Below, piece by piece: positions 8,921 through 18,500 of a stretch of DNA of 64,000 nucleotides; position 1 is the first letter of the stretch, and every line of letters starts with the position of its first letter. Below the pieces are notes generated by a model. It was not told where the DNA came from and searched no databases. It saw only the letters and a list, made by a program, of their open reading frames with translations. The position numbers were made by a program, and so were the translations under genes. Location of the stretch: contig NC_009092.1 of NCBI RefSeq assembly GCF_000016065.1, positions 2,852,001-2,916,000 of the forward strand, in the 5' to 3' direction. Origin of the DNA: Shewanella loihica PV-4 (GTDB taxonomy: Bacteria > Pseudomonadota > Gammaproteobacteria > Enterobacterales > Shewanellaceae).

Positions 8921-9617
8921 GCTCAAATTCCGCCGCGAGGCCTATGAAAATCCAAACCGTCAAGACGACGAGTTTCTTGCGTCGATGCACGAGTCGAGTG
9001 AGCGCACTGCCTTTGTCAACGATCTCAAGCTATTAGACAAGAAACTCGAGGCCGCCCTCAAGATAGAGGTGCCTGAGGATCTCGAGGCTAAACTGCTGCT
9101 CAACCAACAGCTACATCAGCATCAGGTAGATCGCCGCAAGACAGGCTTTACCCTGGCCCTGGTGGCCTCTATCGCCTTCATCGCCGGCATCAGTTTCACC
9201 CTACTGCGTCTCGCCCCGGTGGATCTGGGACAGCACGCCCTGGCTCATGTCTATCATGAAGAGATGGCGATGAAGAGTGAAGAGAACATCAGCGTCGATG
9301 AGGTCAATACTCAGCTGGCCTCGCTGACCAGCCTGAAGCATGCCCACTTTACCGAGCAGCCCGGTCGCGTGCTCTACAGCACCTACTGTGACTTCCAGGG
9401 GGTGAAGAGCATCCATCTGGTGATGCAGGGCAAGCAAGGCAAGGTCACCCTGTTTATCGTGCCGCTGGAAGATCGCATGGTGCTCGAGGAGGCCTTTGCC
9501 GACAACCGCTATCAGGGGATGGGCTTCAAATCTGACAACGCCTACGTCCTGCTGGTCGGCGAGCATGCCACAGATCTGGACTTTGTCAGAGACGAAGTGA
9601 AAGAGTCTTTCATCTAG
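8913..9617 (+). CDS. DUF3379 protein, probable anti-sigma factor
   Basis: A 234-residue protein starting MDELKFRREAYENPNRQDDE at ATG 8913, which overlaps the sigma gene and is preceded by GGGGGC. An in-frame start further up at 8886 lies deeper in the sigma gene and is less likely. The N-terminal 75 residues are charged and helical, followed by one transmembrane segment at about 80-100 (FTLALVASIAFIAGISFTLL) and a periplasmic C-terminal domain. This topology and the gene pair with an ECF sigma factor match the DUF3379 family, a proposed anti-sigma factor in Shewanella and relatives. No zinc-binding HxxxCxxC motif is visible, so it is not a ZAS-type anti-sigma factor. Confidence 0.85.
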   Translation: MDELKFRREAYENPNRQDDEFLASMHESSERTAFVNDLKLLDKKLEAALKIEVPEDLEAKLLLNQQLHQHQVDRRKTGFTLALVASIAFIAGISFTLLRLAPVDLGQHALAHVYHEEMAMKSEENISVDEVNTQLASLTSLKHAHFTEQPGRVLYSTYCDFQGVKSIHLVMQGKQGKVTLFIVPLEDRMVLEEAFADNRYQGMGFKSDNAYVLLVGEHATDLDFVRDEVKESFI

Positions 9618-10003
9618 GGCTCCTACCGTTAGACCAGAGTCCAAGGCACATTCCAATTAGTCAGGTAAGCTAATACAGGGAGTCGACCACAGGTTGGCTC
9701 CCTTGCACTTGCACTTGCACTTGCACTTGCACTTGCGACTGTGTTTTAAACCCTCGGCCACTAACATATACGAGCCGCAATCCGCCAATATGACCAACAA
9801 AGCCACAACATTTCCGCATAACTTGGCAATTAATCGACCGATAAAGCCTAGATCTTGATCACAATTCACGGCAGATTTGGGCTAGCGCTCAAACATCTGC
9901 TAGCATACAGGCTCATTTAAAACAGACATGTCATCGCACTTTGACGATGGGCTCACATCCCGGCTAACAAAAGGCATTGGCATGAGAACAATATGGCGAA
10001 AGC
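9618..10003. promoter_or_regulatory. Intergenic region upstream of putP
   Basis: This 386-bp gap contains the hexamer array at 9702-9737. Near 9870-9899 there is an imperfect dyad with outer arms GCAGAT and ATCTGC. A weak promoter-like pair, TTGGGC (9877-9882) and TAGCAT (9901-9906) with 18-bp spacing, overlaps the dyad. I see no gene and no clear terminator after the DUF3379 gene. Confidence 0.45.
9702..9737. repeat. Hexanucleotide tandem repeat (CTTGCA)
   Basis: Five perfect copies of CTTGCA followed by CTTGCG lie between the DUF3379 gene and putP. A minus-strand ORF through it reads alternating Lys-Cys and is not a credible gene. The repeat may slip in length; any regulatory effect is unknown. 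Confidence 0.9.
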
Positions 10004-11455
10004 ATGAATATTGAATTACCGATATTAGTTACTTTTTTCGGCTACCTCATCCTCATGATGGGCATTGGCCTTTGGGCATATAAAGCAACCGACTCTGTCG
10101 ACGATTATATTTTAGGTGGCCGCTCCATGGGACCGGCCGTCACCGCACTCAGCGTGGGCGCCTCGGACATGTCCGGCTGGCTGCTGCTGGGACTCCCCGG
10201 CGCCGTCTACCTCGGCGGCTTGGGCGAAGCCTGGATCGGCATAGGCCTGGTATTTGGCGCCTGGCTAAACTGGCTATTCGTGGCCAAACGCCTGCGGATC
10301 TACACCCAGTTTACCGATAACGCCCTCACCCTGCCGGACTTCTTCGAGAAACGCTTCGAAGACAAGCAGTCTGTGCTTAAGCTGGTCTCGGCGGTCACCA
10401 TCCTGGTTTTCTTCACCTTCTATACCTCGTCAGGCATGGTGGGCGGCGCCATACTGTTCGAGAAGGTGTTTGGCCTAGACTACAACCTGGCCCTGCTTAT
10501 CGGCTCTGGCATCATAGTGGCCTACACCTTCGTCGGCGGCTTCTTCGCCGTGAGCTGGACCGATTTCTTCCAGGGCTGTCTGATGCTGATCGCCCTGCTG
10601 ATCGTGCCGGTTACCATCTTCAGCCAGCCTGAGACCCAGAACGGCATCCATAGCCTGGATCCTGCCATGCTGTCACTGCTGAGCGACAACACCACTATGA
10701 TAGGCCTGGCATCGCTGCTTGCCTGGGGTCTTGGTTATTTCGGTCAGCCCCATATCCTGTCGCGCTTCATGGCCATCGGCAGCGCCGACGACCTTAAGGT
10801 CTCGCGCCGTATCGCCATGAGCTGGATGATAGTGGCGCTGATGGGCGCACTGGCGACCGGTCTTGCCGGCACCCTCTACTTTGCCGATCAGCCTATCGAC
10901 AACCCAGAGACCATCTTTATCCACCTGGCTCACGCCGCCTTTAACCCTTGGATCGGCGGCCTCCTGGTGGCGGCGATTCTCTCGGCCATCATGAGCACCA
11001 TCGACTCACAGCTGCTGGTCTGCTCTAGTGTGATCACCGAGGACTTTTACAAGAAGTGGCTCAGACCCGATGCCAGCAGCAAGGAGCTGATGATGATTGG
11101 CCGTATCGGCGTGCTGACCATAGCCGTCATCTCTGGCGTCATCGCCCTGAACCCTGAGAGCAGCGTACTGAGCCTGGTAAGCTATGCCTGGGCAGGTTTC
11201 GGCGCGGCGTTTGGCCCTGTGGTGATCCTGTCTCTCTTCTGGCGTGGCTATAGCCGCAATGGCGCGGTAGCAACTATCATCGTTGGCGCCATCACAGTGG
11301 TGCTGTGGAAACAGAGCACAGGCGGCATCTTCGACCTGTATGAGATACTACCTGGTTTCCTCTTCGCCACCCTGGCCGGTGTCTTAGTCAGCCTGGTCTC
11401 GGCGCCAGCCGACAGCACCCGCGAACAATTTGAGCAATTTAGCCAGAAACTCTGA
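10004..11455 (+). CDS. putP: PutP, sodium/proline symporter
   Basis: A 483-residue sodium:solute symporter of the SSS family that imports proline with Na+. The PutP-type features are the early motif SVDDYILGGRSMGPAVTALS, SGWLLLGLPGAVYLGG just after it, YTFVGGFFAVSWTDFFQG near 182-200, and the late segment AAILSAIMSTIDSQLLVCSS that carries sodium-binding Ser/Thr residues. About 12-13 hydrophobic segments are visible, as expected. putA is not in the window. A strong intrinsic terminator follows. Confidence 0.93.
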   Translation: MNIELPILVTFFGYLILMMGIGLWAYKATDSVDDYILGGRSMGPAVTALSVGASDMSGWLLLGLPGAVYLGGLGEAWIGIGLVFGAWLNWLFVAKRLRIYTQFTDNALTLPDFFEKRFEDKQSVLKLVSAVTILVFFTFYTSSGMVGGAILFEKVFGLDYNLALLIGSGIIVAYTFVGGFFAVSWTDFFQGCLMLIALLIVPVTIFSQPETQNGIHSLDPAMLSLLSDNTTMIGLASLLAWGLGYFGQPHILSRFMAIGSADDLKVSRRIAMSWMIVALMGALATGLAGTLYFADQPIDNPETIFIHLAHAAFNPWIGGLLVAAILSAIMSTIDSQLLVCSSVITEDFYKKWLRPDASSKELMMIGRIGVLTIAVISGVIALNPESSVLSLVSYAWAGFGAAFGPVVILSLFWRGYSRNGAVATIIVGAITVVLWKQSTGGIFDLYEILPGFLFATLAGVLVSLVSAPADSTREQFEQFSQKL

Positions 11456-11498
11456 GGCCAGGCTCCCACTTCGCTGACGTAAAAATGAGCGGAAGATC

Positions 11499-11526
11499 AA
11501 AAAAGCGTACAAGTGTACGCTTTTTT
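11499..11526 (+). terminator. Intrinsic terminator after putP
   Basis: Stem AAAAAAGCGTAC with GTACGCTTTTTT around an AAGT loop, ending in a run of seven T. It lies about 45 bp after the putP stop. Confidence 0.88.
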
Positions 11527-11703
11527 TATACCGCATAAATTTTACTTACAATTTGCCATTTCACAACCCGTTAACCTTTAGCAAAACCTTAATCAAACCC
11601 AGAAGCTACGTGGCATAGCGCCATCAAGCACCTCTTCAAACAACAGCTAACTTTCCTGCATAAAACCGGCCATCCATTTAACACAAAATCAACAAAAAGT
11701 TGC

Positions 11704-11720
11704 ATCTGGTCGGAGTTGTT
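11704..11720 (+). promoter_or_regulatory. FadR operator-like site upstream of fadL
   Basis: The 17 bases ATCTGGTCGGAGTTGTT match the FadR consensus AGCTGGTCCGACCTGTT at 13 positions and also resemble the known E. coli fabA site AACTGATCGGACTTGTT. It lies about 117 bp before fadL. Together with the fadI site it suggests common fatty-acid control of uptake and degradation. Confidence 0.6.
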
Positions 11721-11836
11721 GAGGTAACACCTCATCCCTACTATGCACGGGAATTATAAAATGGACCTGGCCGCCACGACTCAGGCACAAGCATGAGCAC
11801 AATATGCAGCCGGGCCGACAATAACGAGAACAAACT

Positions 11837-13153
11837 ATGAAGCGTTTCAACAAGACAATACTCGCAGTAGCCGTCACACTCGCTAGCTCACAGGCGATGG
11901 CCGCCGGTTTCCAACTCAACAGCCAGTCAGCCACTGGTGTCGGCCGTGCATTTGCCGGTGATGCCGTCATCGCTGACAACGCCTCAGTGCTGTCTCGCAA
12001 CCCAGCGGCTATGGCCCTGTTTGACGAGAAGCAACTTTCTATGGGCCTGACCTACGCCGATGTCGAAGTCAGCGTGAAAGATGTTTACATCGACTCGCTA
12101 GTGGGCCCGATCCACTATGGTCATGTGGACGATGCGGCAGAAGCCAAGATCATCCCTAACTTCTACTATGTCAGCCCGGTAAACGACAAGTTTGCCTATG
12201 GCGTTGCCATGTTCAGCAACTTCGGCACAGGCACAGACACGACCCCTATGTCACAGCAGCTGGTTAACGGCCTGCCTGCCCCGCTGGATCTTTTGGGTAA
12301 GACAGAAGTGACCACGCTCAACTTTAACCTGAGCGCCTCTTACCGCTTTAACGACCACTTCAGCGTCGGCGCCGGCGTCGATGTGATCTATGGCCAAGGC
12401 ACCCTGACCCGCGGCGGTTTGGTACCGACTCAAGCCGGTGCAGTACAGCAAGATCTTGTGGATGTTGACGCCGACGGCGTAGCATTCGGCGGCATCATAG
12501 GCGCAGTGTATGAGATCAACGCCGATCACAGATTCGGTATGAGCTACCGTTTCAGCCCAGATTTCAAGGCGACAGGCGACATCAACATGTATAACCCAGT
12601 TGCCGGTGCCAACGTCGCCTTCGATGAGATCAACATCCCTATGCCGGATATCTTCCAGGTGGCGGGTTTCCATCAGCTGACCGAGAAGTTTGCCCTGCAC
12701 TACACGGCGCAGCTGACCACTTGGGGCGATTTCAAAGAGATCACAGTGACCGACGGCACCATAGGCGGCGTGCCTGTAGCACCTGAGGCTAGCCTCAAGA
12801 CCTACGCCTGGGACGACTCTTGGCTGTTCAGCGTCGGCGGCACCTACACCCTCAATCAGGACTGGACAGTGCGCGCCGGTTATATGTTTGACCAAGGCGT
12901 CGTTGGCGAAGTCAGCTCTATCTCCATCCCTGACTCTGACCGTCAGTGGTTCACCGCCGGTGCGACCTATAACCTGGGTAAGCACGCTAGCCTGGACTTC
13001 GGTGTCGCCTTCATCCGTGGTGAAGATGTAGATCTTATCGAGCACAGCGCCATCACAGGCGGTCTGCCAATCGGTCCTGATACCGGCATGGTTCACGCGA
13101 CCACACGCTCGAATGCCACTTACTACTCTATGCAGTACAACTACAAGTTCTAA
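11837..13153 (+). CDS. fadL: FadL-family outer-membrane long-chain fatty acid transporter
   Basis: A 438-residue OmpP1/FadL/TodX beta-barrel that takes up long-chain fatty acids or other hydrophobic compounds. A signal peptide of about 22 residues ends SSQAMA before AGFQLNSQSATGVGRAFAG, the usual FadL N-terminal hatch sequence. The hallmark NPA motif is at 55-57 (LSRNPAAMAL). The C-terminus YSMQYNYKF ends in Phe, as for BAM-folded barrels. It has a FadR-like operator upstream and a terminator after it. Substrate range cannot be told from the sequence. Confidence 0.93.
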   Translation: MKRFNKTILAVAVTLASSQAMAAGFQLNSQSATGVGRAFAGDAVIADNASVLSRNPAAMALFDEKQLSMGLTYADVEVSVKDVYIDSLVGPIHYGHVDDAAEAKIIPNFYYVSPVNDKFAYGVAMFSNFGTGTDTTPMSQQLVNGLPAPLDLLGKTEVTTLNFNLSASYRFNDHFSVGAGVDVIYGQGTLTRGGLVPTQAGAVQQDLVDVDADGVAFGGIIGAVYEINADHRFGMSYRFSPDFKATGDINMYNPVAGANVAFDEINIPMPDIFQVAGFHQLTEKFALHYTAQLTTWGDFKEITVTDGTIGGVPVAPEASLKTYAWDDSWLFSVGGTYTLNQDWTVRAGYMFDQGVVGEVSSISIPDSDRQWFTAGATYNLGKHASLDFGVAFIRGEDVDLIEHSAITGGLPIGPDTGMVHATTRSNATYYSMQYNYKF

Positions 13154-13170
13154 CTTGTACTACAGCCTCC

Positions 13171-13199
13171 AAAAAGCCGCAGCCTACTGCGGCTTTTTT
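13171..13199 (+). terminator. Intrinsic terminator after fadL
   Basis: Stem AAAAAGCCGCAG with CTGCGGCTTTTTT around a CCTA loop, just after the fadL stop. Confidence 0.9.
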
Positions 13200-13258
13200 G
13201 TAGTTATCGGAAAACTTTTCTACAGTTAATACAAAGCTCCCGTGACGACAGATGGACA

Positions 13259-13645
13259 ATGGCAAAAGTAATTGGTTTAGGTGGCATATTTTTCAAGAGT
13301 GACGATCCCCAGCGGCTCGCACAGTGGTACAAGACCTACCTGCAGGTGCCGGTAGAAAACTGGGGCGGCGCGGCCTTCTACCTCAACAATCTGATGCCGA
13401 TGGCCGCCACCGGCTACAGCGTCTGGACCCCAATGGGGAGAGACACAGATTATCTTCACCCCTCAAGCAAAGAGTTTATGTTTAACCTGATCGTCGACGA
13501 TCTCAACGAGGCCCTGTCTCAGGTGGCCGAAGGCGGCGCCGAGCTGCTGGCCGAAACCGAGGACTCAGAATTTGGCCGATTCGGCTGGTTTATCGACCCC
13601 GACGGCAACAAGGTCGAGCTCTGGCAACCCAGCACCCAAACCTGA
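13259..13645 (+). CDS. VOC (glyoxalase/bleomycin-resistance fold) family protein
   Basis: A 128-residue single-domain protein of the vicinal oxygen chelate superfamily. The N-terminal half begins VIGLGGIFFKSDDPQRLAQW and the C-terminal half ends FGWFIDPDGNKVELWQP, the usual VOC end motif with the metal-ligand Glu in VELWQ. The family contains metal-dependent lyases and dioxygenases as well as binding proteins, so the substrate is unknown. It stands alone between the fadL terminator and a SIMPL gene on the same strand. Confidence 0.85.
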   Translation: MAKVIGLGGIFFKSDDPQRLAQWYKTYLQVPVENWGGAAFYLNNLMPMAATGYSVWTPMGRDTDYLHPSSKEFMFNLIVDDLNEALSQVAEGGAELLAETEDSEFGRFGWFIDPDGNKVELWQPSTQT

Positions 13646-13719
13646 GCGCTGTTTCCCTGGAAAACCAAACGAAACAAGCATATGCTGGCTTTACTCCATA
13701 GCAACTCGGACGCTTATCC

Positions 13720-14430
13720 ATGCAAAAATCACTGGCAAGTATTCTCTTAGGCGGTTTCATCTGCGCCGGTCTCTATCTGTTAGGCACCAGCCTTGGCGAC
13801 AGCATCATCAAGATGCGCGCCATGGAAAGAACCGTCACGGTCAAGGGCCTCGCCGAAGTCGAGGTAAAGGCCGATACCGCCATCTGGCCCATCCGCTTCA
13901 CCCAGGTCGACAATGATCTCAATAACCTCTATCAGGAGGTGCAGAGCAAGACGGATAAGGTGATCGCCTTCCTGATTAAACAAGGCTTTACGCAAGATGA
14001 GATCTCAAGCTCCCTGCCCTCCATTGAAGACAGACAGGCCCAGGGTTATGTAGACCCTAACGTTAAGTATCGCTACGCGGCGCAGGTCACCGTATCCCTC
14101 TACACCAAGCGGGTGGATCTCCTGCTGGGCACACAGCGCAACCTTATCGAGCTGACTAAGGAAGGGATCGCCATCTCCAACCAGGATTACAACGGCCGCA
14201 CCGAGTTTCTCTTCACCGGCCTGAATGAGCTCAAGCCGCAGATGGTGCAGACGGCCACGGAGAATGCCCGCCAAACCGCCGAGAAGTTTGCCAAAGATTC
14301 CGCCTCCCAACTTGGCAAGATTAAGCAGGCGTCTCAGGGGCAATTTACCATCAGCAACCGTGACAGCAACACGCCGAGTATCAAGAAAGTCAGGGTGGTT
14401 TCGACCCTGACCTATTACTTAAACGATTAG
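13720..14430 (+). CDS. SIMPL (DUF541) domain exported protein
   Basis: A 236-residue SIMPL-domain protein with an N-terminal hydrophobic segment (LASILLGGFICAGLYLLGTS) that anchors or exports it. The family motif RTVTVKGLAEVEVKADTAIW follows, with conserved pieces QDYNGRTEFLFTGLNELKP and TAEKFAKDSASQLGKIKQA. DUF541 proteins such as E. coli YggE are periplasmic and associated with oxidative stress tolerance, but no reaction is known. A weak hairpin follows the stop. The ribosome binding site is not obvious. Confidence 0.88.
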   Translation: MQKSLASILLGGFICAGLYLLGTSLGDSIIKMRAMERTVTVKGLAEVEVKADTAIWPIRFTQVDNDLNNLYQEVQSKTDKVIAFLIKQGFTQDEISSSLPSIEDRQAQGYVDPNVKYRYAAQVTVSLYTKRVDLLLGTQRNLIELTKEGIAISNQDYNGRTEFLFTGLNELKPQMVQTATENARQTAEKFAKDSASQLGKIKQASQGQFTISNRDSNTPSIKKVRVVSTLTYYLND

Positions 14431-14435
14431 TTTTA

Positions 14436-14460
14436 AAGGGGCAAAGGATTTTCGCCCCTT
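14436..14460 (+). terminator. Weak terminator-like hairpin after the SIMPL gene
   Basis: Perfect 7-bp arms AAGGGGC and GCCCCTT with an 11-base loop, followed by CAATCGTATTTTT rather than an immediate T run. It may be a poor terminator or an mRNA end-protecting hairpin. Confidence 0.45.
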
Positions 14461-14484
14461 CAATCGTATTTTTCTAATAAAAGA

Positions 14485-14513
14485 TTGCACAAGCTTAAAA
14501 AGTCCATTAGAAT
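14485..14513 (+). promoter_or_regulatory. Sigma-70-like promoter of the RND efflux operon
   Basis: TTGCAC (14485-14490) and TAGAAT (14508-14513) are separated by exactly 17 bp and lie about 30 bp before the membrane fusion protein start. Confidence 0.55.
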
Positions 14514-14544
14514 TTTCTTATGAAGTTTTAAGAGGTGATCTTCC

Positions 14545-15561
14545 ATGCAAGTACAACACACACTTTCCATCGGCATATTGCTGTCACTCGTCAGCCTGGT
14601 ATCTGGCGCCAGCGAACTGCCCACCATGACGGTGGCCAAACACTCTCAGCCCCAGTGGATCACCTTAGATGCACAACTTGAGGCGGTAAAATCGGCGACG
14701 GTGTCGGCGCAAACCTCGGGCCGCATCATCAAGATCAACTATGACGTCAACGATATCGTGCCCCAGGGCGCATCCTTGCTGGAGATCACCAGCAAGGCCC
14801 AGGGCGCCGAGCTGGCGGCCGCCGAGGCCGACTTTGCTCGCGCCCAGGCCCAAAACGAAGAGGCGCAGAAACAGCGTAAGCGTTATGAACAGCTGTTCCC
14901 CCAAGGCGCCATCTCCCAAGGCGATATGGATCAAGCCATCGCCAACGCCCGCGCCTCGGCCCAGGCCGTCAGCGCTGCGAGAGCCCGTATCATCCAGGCC
15001 AACGAGTCTCTGCAGTACACCACGGTCAGTGCCCCCTTTGCCGGCGTGGTCACCAAGCGCCATGTGGAAGTGGGCGAAACCGTGTCTCCCGGCCAGGCAC
15101 TGCTGAGCGGCTTTGCCACCGAGCATATGCGTGCCGTCACCCATGTGCCCCTGCGTTACATAGATGCGCTGCGCGCCAATCCTAAGATGAAGCTTGTGCT
15201 GACCAACGGCAAGGAGCTCGAATCGGACGCCCTGACCATCTTCTCTTTCGCCGATGCCAAGAGCCACAGCTATAAGACACGTATCGACCTGCCACCGCAG
15301 GAGCCCAACCTGATGCCGGGCATGTGGGTCAAGGCCAGCTTCAACGCCGGCGATCGCAATACGCTGACCATCCCCGAGTCTGCGGTGATCTACAACAACG
15401 AACTGAGTGCGGTCTATCTGATGCAGAACAATCAGTTCATGCTCAATCAGGTGCGCCTGGGCAATAAACAGGGCGATAGCTTCGAGGTGCTTTCGGGCCT
15501 GAGTGATGGCGACACCATCGCCGTCGACGCCTATCAAGTGCTGCTGAAGCTGAAACAATAG
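14545..15561 (+). CDS. RND efflux periplasmic adaptor (membrane fusion protein)
   Basis: A 338-residue HlyD/AcrA-type adaptor linking an inner-membrane RND pump to an outer-membrane channel. It has a signal peptide (ILLSLVSLVSGASELP), a split lipoyl domain (SATVSAQTSGRIIKINYDVN and TVSAPFAGVVTKRHVEVGET), a coiled-coil hairpin at about 86-155 rich in Ala, Gln and Arg, a beta-barrel and a membrane-proximal domain. A good AGAGGTGA ribosome binding site precedes the ATG. It is followed after 30 bp by the RND pump gene. No outer-membrane channel gene is present, so TolC or another channel would be recruited. Confidence 0.93.
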   Translation: MQVQHTLSIGILLSLVSLVSGASELPTMTVAKHSQPQWITLDAQLEAVKSATVSAQTSGRIIKINYDVNDIVPQGASLLEITSKAQGAELAAAEADFARAQAQNEEAQKQRKRYEQLFPQGAISQGDMDQAIANARASAQAVSAARARIIQANESLQYTTVSAPFAGVVTKRHVEVGETVSPGQALLSGFATEHMRAVTHVPLRYIDALRANPKMKLVLTNGKELESDALTIFSFADAKSHSYKTRIDLPPQEPNLMPGMWVKASFNAGDRNTLTIPESAVIYNNELSAVYLMQNNQFMLNQVRLGNKQGDSFEVLSGLSDGDTIAVDAYQVLLKLKQ

Positions 15562-15591
15562 ATCTGGTGATCGAATAGGAGCCGTATAGAT

Positions 15592-18500
15592 ATGAATCAG
15601 CAAGATCGACACCAAGATAATCAGCAGAGCCCAAAACGTCTGGGATTTTCCGGACGCCTGGCGGCCATGTTCCAGCTGAGCGCCATCACCCCCTTGCTGG
15701 CCCTGCTTGGCCTGCTACTGGGTCTGTTCGCCGTCATGGTGACCCCAAAAGAGGAAGAGCCGCAGATAGATGTCACCTTTGCCGACATCTACATCCCCTT
15801 CCCCGGCGCCACGCCGAGCGAGGTCGAGCATCTGGTCACCCAGCCTATGGAGGAGGTGATCTCGCAGATCAAGGGGATAGACACCCTCTACTCCTTCTCA
15901 CAACCAGACGGCGCACTGATCATCGCCATCTTCGAGGTGGGGATCCCGCGTAACGAGGCGATCGTCAAGCTCTACAATCAGGTCTATTCCAACAAGGACA
16001 AGGTTGCCAGCCAGGCAGGCGTGGGCGAGCCACAGATCAAGCCCCGCGGCATCGACGATGTGCCCATCGTCAGCCTGACCCTATGGTCGAAAGACAAGGC
16101 GCAATCTGCCGAGCAGCTGACCCATATCGCCAAGGGACTGGAGAGCGAGCTGAAACGCATTCCGGGCACCCGCGAGATCTACAGCGTCGGTAGTCATGAG
16201 ATCAGCCTCAACGTGCGGATCGATCCCGCCAAGATGAGCTTCTATGGCCTCACCTACGACGATATCAACCGTAGCCTGTCGAGCAATAACCATGTCTCCA
16301 TGCCAGTATCTCTGGTGCAGGATAATCAGGAGATCAAGGTACAAACTGGACAGTTTTTAAAATCGAAACAAGAGGTTGAGCAGCTGGTTGTCGCCGTGTA
16401 TCAGGACGAGTCGGGCCAGAGCGCCCCCGTGTACCTTGGCGATATCGCCAAGATTAGCCTCAACAGCGACATCCCGACCCAGCACGCCTGGCACGGCGAT
16501 AAGTCGGCCATCTATCCTGCGGTCACCATCGCCATCGGCAAGCAGCCCGGCGAGAACGCCGTGGATATCGCCAATGTGATCCTCGAGCGCCTGGACAAGA
16601 TAGACAACATACTGGTTCCCGACGATGTGAACATCACGGTCTCGCGCAACTATGGTAAGACGGCGGGCGACAAGGCCAACACCCTGATCCTCAAGCTGGT
16701 GTTTGCCACCTCGGCCGTGGTGATCTTGGTCTTCCTCACCATGGGGCTACGCGAATCTGTAGTAGTGGGCATCGCCATCATCATCACCCTGGCGATCACC
16801 CTGTTTGCCTCCTGGGCCTGGGGCTTTACCCTTAACCGTATCTCGTTGTTCGCCTTGATCTTCTCTATCGGCATACTCGTAGATGACGCCATCGTGGTGG
16901 TGGAGAACATCCACAGGCATATGGCGCTGGGCAAACGCTCCTTCGTGGAGCTGATCCCCGTCGCCGTAGATGAGGTGGGCGGCCCGACAATATTGGCGAC
17001 CTTTACCGTGATCGCCGCGCTGATGCCCATGGCCTTCGTATCCGGCCTCATGGGCCCCTACATGAGCCCGATCCCCATCAATGCCAGCATGGGGATGCTG
17101 ATCTCTCTGGCCATCGCCTTCATCGTCACCCCTTGGCTGGCCACTAAGCTGCTCAAGGGTCATCAACACCAAGGTGGTGATGGCGAGCATGATGTGGACG
17201 ATCGCATGCTGAGGCTGTTTACTAGGCTGATCTCCCCCTTCGTCAGAGGCAAACAAGCCGGTAAGGCGAGGATTGGCCTGGGCGCCGCCATCGCCCTGCT
17301 GATCATGATCGCCGTGTCCCTGCCCGTGGGTCAGTTGGTGGTGCTCAAGATGCTGCCCTTCGACAACAAGTCGGAGTTTCAGGTGATGCTGGATATGCCA
17401 GAAGGCACGCCGGTTGAACAGACCCAGCGCGTACTCAAGGCCCTGGCCATGGAGCTGGATAAGGTCGAAGAGGTAGACAACTACCAGCTCTACGCCGGCA
17501 CCGCCGCGCCGATGAACTTTAACGGCCTGGTGCGTCACTACTTCCTCAGACAGAGTCAGGAGCTGGGCGATATTCAGGTTAACCTGGTTGATAAAGGCGA
17601 TCGCGACAGAGACAGTCACAGCATAGCTTCCGAGGTGCGCCGCGCGCTGCAGGCCACCGCCAAGCAATACCATGCCAACGTCAAGGTGGTCGAAGTGCCC
17701 CCAGGCCCACCCGTGTGGTCGCCCATCCTGGCCGAGGTCTATGGCCCTAACGCCGAGATGCGTGAGACAGCAGCCAATGCACTGCAGCAGCTGTTCCACG
17801 ATACTCAGGATGTGGTGGATATCGACATCTACCTGCCGGCCGCGCAGCAGAAATGGCAGGTTAATATCGACCGCGCCAAGGCCAGCCTGATGGGCGTGCC
17901 CTACAGCAATATCGTCGATCTGGTGGCCACCTCGGTGGGCGGCAAGGCGGTGAGCTACCTGCATAAGCCGAATCAAAAGTCGCCTGTGCCTATCAAGCTT
18001 CAGCTGGAGGAAGGCGCCAAGGTGGATCTCGAGCAGGTGCTTAACCTCAGGCTCACCAATGCCTCGGGTAACTCTGTGCCCGTCTCTGAGCTGATCACCA
18101 TACACAAGCGAGCCATAGACGCGCCTATCATACGCAAGAACATGATCCCTATGATCATGGTGGTCGCCGACATGGCGGGCCCGCTGGACAGCCCACTCTA
18201 TGGCATGTTCGAGATCGCCGGCAGTATCAATCAAGAGGGTGGTCTGGGCTTCGATCAACACTATGTCAACCAACCCTCAGGGCTGGACAGCATCGCCGTG
18301 CTCTGGGACGGCGAGTGGAAGATCACCTATGAGACCTTCAGAGACATGGGTATCGCCTATGGCGTGGGCATGATCGCCATCTACCTCCTGGTAGTGGGTC
18401 AGTTCCGCTCCTACAGCGTGCCGCTGATCATCATGGCGCCTATTCCGCTCACCATCATAGGGGTGATGCCGGGCCATGCCCTGCTGGGGGCGCAATTTAC

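Larger units (their letters stand above)
11456..11836. promoter_or_regulatory. Intergenic region between putP and fadL
   Basis: The 381-bp gap holds the putP terminator, a FadR-like operator at 11704-11720 and the fadL leader. The rest is AT-rich and contains no recognisable gene. Confidence 0.55.

Noticed and set aside
9657..9869. Small ORF with alternating Lys-Cys repeats
   Set aside because: It is produced by the CTTGCA microsatellite; no start signal and no plausible protein.
12251..13096. 281-residue open frame on the minus strand
   Set aside because: Antisense to fadL, whose family match is complete.
14665..15615. 316-residue open frame on the minus strand
   Set aside because: Antisense to the membrane fusion protein gene, with no ribosome binding site or recognisable domain.
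16747..18273. 508-residue open frame on the minus strand
   Set aside because: It lies entirely antisense to the intact RND pump gene; its His/Gln/Leu-rich translation is typical of a shadow frame in GC-rich coding DNA.
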